A stretch of 64,000 bases of DNA from an uncultured Oscillospiraceae bacterium (GTDB lineage Bacteria > Bacillota_A > Clostridia > Oscillospirales > Acutalibacteraceae). Shown in pieces: positions 8,499 through 15,338 of this stretch. The notes beneath the pieces were generated by a model that ran no database searches, was not told the origin of the DNA, and was given only the letters and a program-made list of their open reading frames with translations. Positions within the stretch are counted from its first letter, which is position 1, and every line of letters begins with the position of its first letter. Made by a program: the position numbers and the translations under genes. Location: positions 1 to 64,000 of the forward strand of contig CAJUTL010000004.1 of the NCBI GenBank assembly GCA_910589395.1. Reading direction: 5' to 3'.

Positions 8499-8849
8499 CT
8501 AAATGAGTAAAAACATCAGGGCGAACATGAGCTCGTGGTTGCTTTCTTCTCCGCTGAGCAGGATCAGGAGGGCTAAAATGATGGTGCGCTCCTTGTCCTG
8601 AAACAGATTTTCCAGCAGGCCTGCGGAGGAAGGGGATAACTCCTCCGCAGGGGAGGATAGAAGAGGCTCCTGTACAGGCTCCGGCTGGGGGGCCTTCTCC
8701 GGCTCCGGCGCGGGAGGCTGCTCCCGGTGCTGGGGCGTGTTTCTTCCCTGCCGGGTCTGGCGGGGCGGAAGATGGGCGCGGGCTTGCATTTCCCTGGCCC
8801 TGCGCACGGCTTCCTCCCGCATTTGATCCATATCGTATTCGCCCGGCAT
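8499..8849 (-). CDS. Small Pro/Glu-rich protein with hydrophobic C-terminus, unknown function
   Basis: A 116-residue protein that I do not recognise. Residues 1-30 are a charged amphipathic helix (MDQMREEAVRRAREMQARA). Residues 30-75 are Pro/Gln/Glu-rich and probably disordered. The last 35 residues contain two hydrophobic stretches (TIILALLILLSG and LMFALMFLLI) that could form a short membrane hairpin or a protein-interaction helix. GGAGGGATCTTC upstream supports the start. It is the third gene of a minus-strand trio with gaps of 33 and 48 bases, so the three are probably one transcript. The cluster pattern suggests a lineage-specific module, perhaps envelope- or spore-linked, which is a guess. 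Confidence 0.65.
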   Translation of the reverse strand: MPGEYDMDQMREEAVRRAREMQARAHLPPRQTRQGRNTPQHREQPPAPEPEKAPQPEPVQEPLLSSPAEELSPSSAGLLENLFQDKERTIILALLILLSGEESNHELMFALMFLLI

Positions 8850-8897
8850 GAAGATCCCTCCTTATTCCACAGGAATTTTCCAAACCTCCGGCAGGTC

Positions 8898-9371
8898 TTA
8901 CAGCAGCCCCGACAGCAGCCCGGAAAACAGGCCGCTGTCTTTTAAGAGGGGCAAAAGCCGCATCATCTGCAAAATTTTGATGGCCTCGTCCAGCTTTTTC
9001 TGCCGCTGGGCGCTGAGCAAAGGGCGCAGGGCCCGAAGCAGCCGGGTGGAATCGTCCTCCCGGTTGACCTGGCTCAAAAGCGGGGCCAGGCGGGTCACAG
9101 TTTGCAGCAGCTCTGGGGTGGCTCCGCCCGCCGGCTCCGGCGGGGGAGAAGCCTTCCCCAAAGAACCCAGCATACCGGCCAGCATAGAAGGATCAAAGCC
9201 CCCGGATTGCGGGGCGGCGGGCTGTACTTCCGCCGGAGCTGGCTGCGGCGCAGGAGCTGTTTGGTTGCCGGAATTGCCGCCCAGGCCCAGGGCGCTCATC
9301 ATTCCCTGGATCTGCTGCATGCTTTGAGGGTCTGATAAAATTTGATTCAGCTGCTGGCTCAGGTCGTCCAT
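8898..9371 (-). CDS. Small Gln/Met/Leu-rich protein, unknown function
   Basis: A 157-residue protein with no recognised family. The N-terminal 30 residues (DDLSQQLNQILSDPQSMQQI) form a low-complexity amphipathic helix. A Gly/Pro/Ala-rich linker runs to about residue 80. The C-terminal half is a leucine-rich helical bundle (LAPLLSQVNREDDSTRLLRA, then DEAIKILQMMRLLPLLKDSG) ending in SGLLSGLL. It has no signal peptide. GGAGGGACGGT precedes the start. Its N-terminus resembles that of the upstream neighbour in its NQxL/PxxxxQ spacing, so the two may be distant paralogues or may interact. Confidence 0.65.
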   Translation of the reverse strand: MDDLSQQLNQILSDPQSMQQIQGMMSALGLGGNSGNQTAPAPQPAPAEVQPAAPQSGGFDPSMLAGMLGSLGKASPPPEPAGGATPELLQTVTRLAPLLSQVNREDDSTRLLRALRPLLSAQRQKKLDEAIKILQMMRLLPLLKDSGLFSGLLSGLL

Positions 9372-9404
9372 ACCGTCCCTCCTTTCCGAAGGCCTGTTTT
9401 ACCG

Positions 9405-9656
9405 CTACTTGTTTCCCTTTTGGAACATTTGAAGCAATTTTTGAGCCTGAGGAGAGGAAAGCAGCTTTTTCGCCGCCTCCGGGTCGTTCAACACCTTTTG
9501 CATGGCGGCGGACTCATTCTGCCCCAGCATGTTGGAAAGCGTGCCGTTCTGCGCCGCCTGCTTCAGTGCCTCCGGGGTGGTGCCCAGGCGCTGGGAGGTC
9601 AGCTTCAAAAGAGCTTCCAGTTGATTTTCGTTCAAATTTGGCTGTTTTTGATCCAT
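9405..9656 (-). CDS. Small helical protein, unknown function
   Basis: An 83-residue, all-helical, soluble protein: NENQLEALLKLTSQRLGTTP, then a second helix LKQAAQNGTLSNML and a third with EAAKKLLSSPQAQKLLQMF. It is the first gene of the minus-strand trio and is divergent from the phosphoesterase gene across 86 bases. The repeated short helices with xxLL and PxxAxKLL spacing look like a protein-protein interaction module. No catalytic residues are visible, and I cannot place it in a named family. Confidence 0.65.
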   Translation of the reverse strand: MDQKQPNLNENQLEALLKLTSQRLGTTPEALKQAAQNGTLSNMLGQNESAAMQKVLNDPEAAKKLLSSPQAQKLLQMFQKGNK

Positions 9657-9742
9657 AAGATCCCATCCCTTCTATGGCGTATTCCATACTATGCGAAAAG
9701 GGCGGGAAAGATGAAAAGATCCTCGGAAGGGAGAATTGTTCG

Positions 9743-10219
9743 ATGCGTATTCTGGTCGTTTCCGACACTCACCGGAATGTACGAAATCTGCGGGAGGCCT
9801 TGCTTCAGCAGCCCACGGCGGAAATTGTGATCCACCTGGGAGATGTGGAGGAGGACGTGCAGCTGCTGCGGCACAGCTTTCCGGAAAAAATGTTTTTGCA
9901 GGTGCGGGGAAACTGTGACTGGGGCTCCACTTTGCCGGACCGGGGCGTTTATGAAGCGGAGGGCGTAAAGATCTTCTACACCCACGGGCACCTGTACAGT
10001 GTGAAAAGCGGGCTGTACCAGGCGGTGTGCGCCGCCAGGGAGCAGAAGGCCCGGGTGCTGCTGTTCGGCCATACGCATAAGGCCCTTACCGATTATGAGG
10101 ACGGCCTGTATTTGATGAACCCCGGATCCGCCAACTGCGGCTCTCTGGGAGAACCCGCAACCTACGGAACGCTGGATATCACCCCCCAGGGGATCGTGAC
10201 GAATATCATCAAGCTTTGA
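9743..10219 (+). CDS. YfcE/MJ0936-type metallophosphoesterase
   Basis: A 158-residue calcineurin-like phosphodiesterase. All metal-ligand blocks are present in order: VVSDTHRN (residues 5-12), HLGDVEEDV, VRGNCDW, YTHGHLYSV and LFGHTHKAL. Members hydrolyse phosphodiesters with Mn or other divalent metals, and the natural substrate is usually unknown. The start at 9743 is chosen because GGAAGGGAG lies just upstream and the conserved strand MRILVVSDTH begins there; the longer in-frame start at 9674 adds an unconserved tail. It is divergent from the three-gene unknown operon. Confidence 0.88.
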   Translation: MRILVVSDTHRNVRNLREALLQQPTAEIVIHLGDVEEDVQLLRHSFPEKMFLQVRGNCDWGSTLPDRGVYEAEGVKIFYTHGHLYSVKSGLYQAVCAAREQKARVLLFGHTHKALTDYEDGLYLMNPGSANCGSLGEPATYGTLDITPQGIVTNIIKL

Positions 10220-10254
10220 GAAGTTTTTCTATTGTCCTTTCGCCCTGTTTCGAG

Positions 10255-10283
10255 TTGACAGTACCGCCAAAAAATGGTAATCT
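10255..10283 (+). promoter_or_regulatory. Sigma-A promoter for the phosphohexomutase
   Basis: TTGACA (10255-10260) and TAATCT (10278-10283) are 17 bases apart and give a leader of about 50 bases with AGGAAAGGG before the ATG at 10340. Confidence 0.8.
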
Positions 10284-10339
10284 TAGACTAATATAACTGC
10301 CTGGCGGCAGGCAAGTAAACAGGAAAGGGATGCATCCAC

Positions 10340-12034
10340 ATGACCGAGTATGAAAGATGGCTGCAGCAGGATCTGGACGATAAGGATCTAAAGGAGGAAC
10401 TTCTGGCGGTAAAGGATCAGCCGGAGGAAATCAACGACCGGTTTTACCGGGATCTGGAGTTCGGCACCGGCGGCCTGCGGGGTGTGATCGGCGCGGGCAC
10501 CAACCGCATGAATGTGTATACCGTGCGGAAGGCCACCCAGGGCCTTGCCAATTATTTATTGAAGCACGCGGACGGAAAGCCCCAGTCGGTTGCCATTGCC
10601 CACGACAGCCGGAATAAGGGCGTGCTGTTTTCTCAGCAGTCCGCGGCGGTGCTGGCCGCCAACGGCATTAAGGCCTATCTCTATCCGCAGCTGATGCCCA
10701 CGCCGTCTCTTTCCTACGCGGTGCGGCATTTGCGGTGCGATGCGGGGATCTGTGTGACCGCCAGCCATAACCCTGCCAAGTACAACGGCTATAAGGCTTA
10801 TGGCAGCGATGGCTGCCAGGTAACGGCGGATATGGCGGACGGCATTATGCGGGAAATCAATTCCCTGGATATTTTCTCCGGCGTGAAAAAGATGGAGTTT
10901 GAAGAGGGCATAAAGCAGGGGCTGATTGAATATATCGGCGAAGAGACCGTCAGCGCCTTTTTGGACGATGTGTACAGGGAGAGCCTCATCGGCGATGCCG
11001 GCAACCTGAAGCTGGTGTACACGCCCCTAAACGGCAGCGGAAAAATGTGCGTTACCCGAATTTTGGACCGTATCGGCGTAAAGGATATCACCGTGGTGCC
11101 GGAGCAGAGCGAGCCGGACGGAAATTTCCCCACCTGCCCCTATCCGAACCCGGAGATCCGGGAGGCCCTGCAGAAGGGTCTGGAGCTTTGTGAAAAGGTA
11201 AAGCCCGATCTGCTGCTGGCCACCGACCCGGACTGTGACCGGGTGGGTATCGCCGTGAACCAAAACGGCGAGTATGTGCTGATGAGCGGCAACGAGGTAG
11301 GCATTCTGCTGCTGGATTTCATCGCCAGGGTGAAGAAGGAGCAGGGAAAGCTCCCCGCCCGTCCTGTGGCGGTCACCACCATTGTGAGCACCGATATGGT
11401 GGATCCCATTGCCAAAGAGTACGGTGTGGAGCTGCGCCGCTGCCTGACCGGCTTTAAGTATATCGGCGATATCATTGCCGAACTGGAAGCGGCGGGAGAA
11501 GCGGACCGTTATCTTCTGGGCTTTGAGGAAAGCTACGGGTACCTTTCCGGCGGCTATGTCCGGGATAAGGACGCCGTGGACGGCAGTATGCTCATCTGTG
11601 AAATGGCCTCCTATTATAAGCGCAAGGGAAAGACCCTGGTAGACGTAATGAACGAGCTGTATGAGAAATACGGCTATTATAAAAACGACCTGTGCAATTT
11701 CGCCTTTGAGGGCGAGGACGGCATGAAGACCATGAACGGCATCATGGACACCCTGCGGAAGAATCCCCCCGCCGAGATCGCCGGGGCAAAGGTCATAGGC
11801 CGCAGCGATTATCAGGAATCCGTATCCTTCGGCGACAGGGAGGGAAAGATCGACCTGCCCAAGTCCAATGTGCTGGAGTACAGGCTGGAAACAGGCTGCA
11901 AGCTGATCGTGCGCCCCTCCGGCACCGAGCCCAAGATCAAGATCTACCTTTCCGGCAAGGGAAAGACCCGGCAGGAAAGCGAAGCGGTCATTGCCAAAAT
12001 GAGGGACGCTGTTCCCGGTTTGCTGGGAATTTAG
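10340..12034 (+). CDS. Phosphoglucomutase/phosphomannomutase family enzyme
   Basis: A 564-residue cytoplasmic alpha-D-phosphohexomutase of the PgcA-like length class. It interconverts hexose 1- and 6-phosphates, which feeds UDP-glucose and cell-envelope sugar synthesis. Landmarks are FGTGGLRG near residue 41; the phosphoserine loop TASHNP with Ser142; the metal loop DPDCDRVG with Asp296, 298 and 300; the sugar loop GFEESYGYLSGG near 395; and the phosphate-binding loop RPSGTEPKIKIY near 523. All catalytic elements are intact. It has its own promoter and is followed by a strong terminator at 12078, so it is monocistronic. Confidence 0.93.
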   Translation: MTEYERWLQQDLDDKDLKEELLAVKDQPEEINDRFYRDLEFGTGGLRGVIGAGTNRMNVYTVRKATQGLANYLLKHADGKPQSVAIAHDSRNKGVLFSQQSAAVLAANGIKAYLYPQLMPTPSLSYAVRHLRCDAGICVTASHNPAKYNGYKAYGSDGCQVTADMADGIMREINSLDIFSGVKKMEFEEGIKQGLIEYIGEETVSAFLDDVYRESLIGDAGNLKLVYTPLNGSGKMCVTRILDRIGVKDITVVPEQSEPDGNFPTCPYPNPEIREALQKGLELCEKVKPDLLLATDPDCDRVGIAVNQNGEYVLMSGNEVGILLLDFIARVKKEQGKLPARPVAVTTIVSTDMVDPIAKEYGVELRRCLTGFKYIGDIIAELEAAGEADRYLLGFEESYGYLSGGYVRDKDAVDGSMLICEMASYYKRKGKTLVDVMNELYEKYGYYKNDLCNFAFEGEDGMKTMNGIMDTLRKNPPAEIAGAKVIGRSDYQESVSFGDREGKIDLPKSNVLEYRLETGCKLIVRPSGTEPKIKIYLSGKGKTRQESEAVIAKMRDAVPGLLGI

Positions 12035-12652
12035 TTGTTAATAGTTAGTTGTTAGCAAGGGCGTTTTTAGTTTTTAGAAAAAAGGCGGCTGCTGCAAAAC
12101 ATCAAGTTTGCAGCAGCCGCCTTTTTGGGTACTGGACGATGGCGTGGAGATAATGAGCAATTATTGAGGACAAGGACAGAGTTTGCCAAATTGGAAATTA
12201 TCACACACCCTTGGCTTTCTCGCCTGTCGGCTCGGTTGCTGTGTGCCGGTGGCACACGTCCAGCAACGACCAAGTTGACAAACGAGAAAGGGTCAGAACG
12301 GTTGCTGTGCCCCAGTGGGGCACAGCAACCGGAGCGAAGCGGAGAAAGCTGTCAGCCGAAGGCTGACTGAGGGGTTCCGTGGTGGTGAGGTAGAAAATAT
12401 AGGTTTCATGCGGTCCATCAGTGCCCTATAACCCCTCCGTCACGGCTTCGCCGCGCCACCTCCCCTTTCAGGGGTGAGCGCGTCCCGGTGGGACGCTGGT
12501 GCGAACCGACCGAGCCGATAGGCGAGAAAGGCAAGAAGTTTCTGCTGTTCGTTAGCCCTGCAAATTCTAATTTATCTCCCTGGCTGTGGTTGGCTCAGAA
12601 ACCGGTTTCCCGTACCAAGCCGCTTCACGAGTGCCTGCGGCGGCTCGCCGCT
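12035..12652. repeat. Intergenic repeat mosaic, block 3
   Basis: About 620 bases without a credible gene lie between two convergent transcripts. Modules seen are TTAGTTGTTAG repeats (12033-12056), a terminator (12078-12126), a left-end word TAATGAGCAATTATTGAGGA (about 12152), an inverted B module with a GGTTGCTGTGC inverted repeat (about 12190-12375), a second B fragment (12430-12520), and a C module (about 12555-12650). The C module runs straight into the GNAT stop codon. Short frames here show no family resemblance. Confidence 0.75.
12078..12126 (+). terminator. Terminator of the phosphohexomutase gene
   Basis: A 20-bp A/T-capped stem, GGCGGCTGCTGCAAA against TTTGCAGCAGCCGCC, has an 8-base loop and TTTTT. 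The A-tract on the other side would let it also act on the minus strand. Its core CTGCTGCAAA/TTTGCAGCAG recurs in the terminator at 20051. Confidence 0.9.
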
Positions 12653-13165
12653 TTATTTCGTGCCCGGGTAACGAAGAAAATAAAAATCGTTTCCCTCCAT
12701 GGCGTCTGTTCTATGAAAGCCGTGCTTTTCATAGAAGCGGGCGGCCCGGTGGTTTTCCCGGTGGACGCCGCAGGCGATGGGGCGCACGCCGAATTCCCGG
12801 TAAATGAGGGAGATGGCTTCCTCCAACACCGCGCCGCCGATGCCCTGGCCGCGGAAAGACCGGTCCAGGACAAAGCCCATCAGGCGGTAAAAGGGAGTTT
12901 CCCGCATTTCCGCCGGATCTGTTTCCCAGGGCAGGGCTTCGCCCAGCAGGATCAGACCGATACAGCGGCCCTCATAGTTTACGGCATAGGTATGTCCGAT
13001 ACAGTGATGGGAAAGCCCGTATTGGGTCAGCTCCCAGATGGTATCGACGGTGTCTACAAAATCCTCGCTGATATCCTCCCGCTGAAGCTTTCGCGCGGCG
13101 GCCAGGTTCTTTTCGCTCAAAAGCTCCAGGGAAAGCTTGGAAGGCTTTCCCTTTTTTTGTTCCAT
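12653..13165 (-). CDS. GNAT family N-acetyltransferase
   Basis: A 170-residue acetyl-CoA-dependent acyltransferase. The acetyl-CoA loop is visible as LDRSFRGQGIGGAVLEEAI (about residues 99-117), preceded by the GLILLGEALPW strand. After it come GVHRENHRAARFYEKHGFHR and a C-terminal strand, the full GNAT core. The acceptor substrate is unknown. Its ATG overlaps the stop codon of the upstream membrane-protein gene (13163-13167), so the two are translationally coupled. The stop codon directly adjoins a C-type repeat module, so the operon has no ordinary terminator before the repeat. Confidence 0.85.
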   Translation of the reverse strand: MEQKKGKPSKLSLELLSEKNLAAARKLQREDISEDFVDTVDTIWELTQYGLSHHCIGHTYAVNYEGRCIGLILLGEALPWETDPAEMRETPFYRLMGFVLDRSFRGQGIGGAVLEEAISLIYREFGVRPIACGVHRENHRAARFYEKHGFHRTDAMEGNDFYFLRYPGTK

Positions 13166-13842
13166 CAGGATCCCTCCTTCGGAATCTCCGTGATCTTCAG
13201 CGCCGGGGCGGCAAGGTATTTATTGCAAAGGGGCAGCAGCGGGCCGGTGCCGAAGGCCATGATCAGGGTGCCAAGCCCGACCTTCGCGCCGCACAAAAAT
13301 CCCACCGCCACGCAGAATACATCGCTGAGAATGCGCCACCAGCGGAAGGAGAGCTTCGTTTTATTGGGTACAAGAAAGGAAATACAGTCATAGGGCGCCA
13401 TGCCCAGGTTGGAGGTAACGTAAAAGGAGCAGCCGATGATCTGCAGCGCCACGCCGCCTAAGGTAAACAGCAGCCGTGCCCACAGGGAAAGCTCACCGGC
13501 AGTGAAAAGCTTCTCCAGGATCGGGGTAAAAAAGTCGGCGGAGAAGCCTACGAGAAACATATTTCCCAGGGTGCCGAGCCCCAGCATGGAGCGGTCAAAA
13601 AACAGCACCAGTACCAGCAAAATTCCGTTGAATATCGCTTGCCACAGACCAAAGGAAAGGCCAAGCCGGGAAGAAATCCCCAGGTTGATGGTGGAAAAGG
13701 GGTCCGCGCCCATAGAGCCAATAAGAAACAGGCTGACCCCCAAGCCCATAACGATAACAGCCAGCAGCATGGCGATGATCCGCCTGGGCAGCCGCTGGCC
13801 GGCATACTTTCCCGTATATTTTCCAAAACGAAGCAAGCTCAT
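13165..13842 (-). CDS. YczE/YitT-like multipass membrane protein
   Basis: A 225-residue integral membrane protein with about five hydrophobic segments: IIAMLLAVIVMGLGVSLFLI (24-43), GLWQAIFNGILLVLVLFF, LGTLGNMFLVGFSADFF, ALQIIGCSFYVTSNLGMAPY and VFCVAVGFLCG. The loop GADPFSTINLGIS and the later GMAPYDCISFL form the internally repeated signature of the YczE/YyaS/YitT group, whose function is poorly known. It overlaps the GNAT gene by one base pair of codons and lies 45 bases after the dehydratase-like gene. Confidence 0.78.
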   Translation of the reverse strand: MSLLRFGKYTGKYAGQRLPRRIIAMLLAVIVMGLGVSLFLIGSMGADPFSTINLGISSRLGLSFGLWQAIFNGILLVLVLFFDRSMLGLGTLGNMFLVGFSADFFTPILEKLFTAGELSLWARLLFTLGGVALQIIGCSFYVTSNLGMAPYDCISFLVPNKTKLSFRWWRILSDVFCVAVGFLCGAKVGLGTLIMAFGTGPLLPLCNKYLAAPALKITEIPKEGS

Positions 13843-13887
13843 AAAGGGGAGTTCCTTTCCCGGCGGATTACGCCGCGCAGAAAGCGC

Positions 13888-15186
13888 TCAGGCTTCAGAA
13901 GCGGCGGGAGAAAGGGGCGCTTTTGGAGAGGCCTCCTCCTCCTGCTCTCTTGCCACAGCCAGCATCAGCTTGATGCGGTTTTCCTGGTTGACTCTGGTAG
14001 CGCTGGGGTCGTAATCGATGGGAACGATATTGGCTTTGGGGTAAATGCCCTTTACCTTGCGGATCATGCCCTTGCCTACAATGTGGTTGGGCAGGCAGCC
14101 GAAGGGCTGGGTGCACACCACGTTGCCGTAGCCGCTTTCAATAAGCTCCATCACCTCCGCCGTAAGAAGCCAGCCCTCGCCCATTTTGCAGCCATAGCCG
14201 ATGACATTTCCGGCAAGCTCCTTCAAATGGCGGTAAGGGGCGGGAGGCGTGAATTGGGGGAACTTCTTCACCGCGGCGATCAGGTCTGTTTCAAATTTTG
14301 TGAAATACCATTTCAGCATGGTGCAAAGCTGCTTTTTCGCAGGGTTTCCGCCGTAAAGGGCAATGTCCTCCAGGCGGTTATCCACCTTGAAGATCATAAA
14401 GGACAAAATGCCCGGCACCATGGTTTCACAGCCCTGCTCAAACAGGAATTCCTCCAGGCTGTTATTGGCTAAGGGGGAATATTTTACATAGATCTCGCCC
14501 ACCACGCCGACTTTCGTCTTCTTTACGTCCCGCAAAGGAAGATCCGCAAAGGACTGGGCGATGGTATCGAAATACTGGCGCACCTCCCGCTGGGTAAAGG
14601 CCTTTCCCTGCTCAAAGAGGCTGGTCAGGGTGGAGATCCAGTGCTCCACCAGGGCATCGCTTGCGCCTTCCGTCACCTCATAGGGCTTGGTCTGGTTTTT
14701 TAAGAGCATCAGCAGGTCGCCGTAGGTCAGGGCGGCAATGGCCCTGCGCAGCAGGGGAAGGGTGATCTGGAACCCGGAATTGCTTTCCAGCCCGGAAAGG
14801 TTCAGGGAGATCACAGGAATGTAGTCCAGCCCGTCCTTCTTCAGCGCCTTGCGAAGAAGATGAATGTAGTTGGAGGCCCGGCAGCCGCCGCCTGTTTGGG
14901 TCATGATCAGGGCCACCTTGTGCAGGTCGTATTTCCCGCTGTGCAGGGCGTGCATCATCTGTCCAATAGAGAGCAGGGCGGGGTAGCAGGTATCGTTGTG
15001 CACGTATTTTAAGCCCTCGTCCACGATCTCCCGGCCTGTGGTGCGCAGCAGATCCACGTGGTAGCCAAAACTTTGCAGCACGTTTTTTATGAGCTCAAAA
15101 TGAAGCGGAGCCATGTTGGGAGTGATGATGGTGTAATCCTTCTTCATCTCCTTCGTAAACTCCACTCTGTTCTTTTCATCGGCCAT
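13888..15186 (-). CDS. 2-hydroxyacyl-CoA dehydratase-like protein (HgdB-related)
   Basis: A 432-residue protein related to the iron-sulfur dehydratase component family. Cysteines sit in HNDTCYPALLSIGQM, TGGGCRASNYIHLLRKAL, IGYGCKMGEGWLL and VCTQPFGCLPNHIVGKGM, plausible Fe-S ligands. In many Firmicutes this sequence is the C-terminal third of a single protein of about 1400 residues whose front is the activase; here it is a separate gene 152 bases downstream of the activase. The start at 15186 has AGGTG upstream and is preferred to GTG at 15195. It probably works with the activase on a (R)-2-hydroxyacyl-CoA-like or unknown substrate. Confidence 0.8.
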   Translation of the reverse strand: MADEKNRVEFTKEMKKDYTIITPNMAPLHFELIKNVLQSFGYHVDLLRTTGREIVDEGLKYVHNDTCYPALLSIGQMMHALHSGKYDLHKVALIMTQTGGGCRASNYIHLLRKALKKDGLDYIPVISLNLSGLESNSGFQITLPLLRRAIAALTYGDLLMLLKNQTKPYEVTEGASDALVEHWISTLTSLFEQGKAFTQREVRQYFDTIAQSFADLPLRDVKKTKVGVVGEIYVKYSPLANNSLEEFLFEQGCETMVPGILSFMIFKVDNRLEDIALYGGNPAKKQLCTMLKWYFTKFETDLIAAVKKFPQFTPPAPYRHLKELAGNVIGYGCKMGEGWLLTAEVMELIESGYGNVVCTQPFGCLPNHIVGKGMIRKVKGIYPKANIVPIDYDPSATRVNQENRIKLMLAVAREQEEEASPKAPLSPAASEA

Positions 15187-15195
15187 GGGTATCAC

Positions 15196-15338
15196 CTACT
15201 TAGTTTAGTTGTTAGCTGTAAGTTGTTAGTTGTTAGAAAAAGGGCTTTGCTCTGTCTGGAAGCTAATCTCGAATTGAGTTATTAGTTGTAGAGAAAAGGC
15301 CCTGCCCTGTCTAACAACTAACGACTAATCTCTAACAA
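15196..15338. repeat. Inverted short-repeat pair between activase and dehydratase genes
   Basis: The 150-base gap is almost entirely repeat. Its right half has CTAACAACTAACGACTAATC (15310-15330) and its left half has TTAGTTGTTAGCTGTAAG (15205-15222), the same motif inverted. They flank a core holding AAAAGGGC..TGCTCTGTCT and GAGAAAAGGCCCTGCCCTGT. It can fold into one long hairpin. It carries no promoter or gene that I recognise, yet splits two reading frames that are fused elsewhere. Confidence 0.7.
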
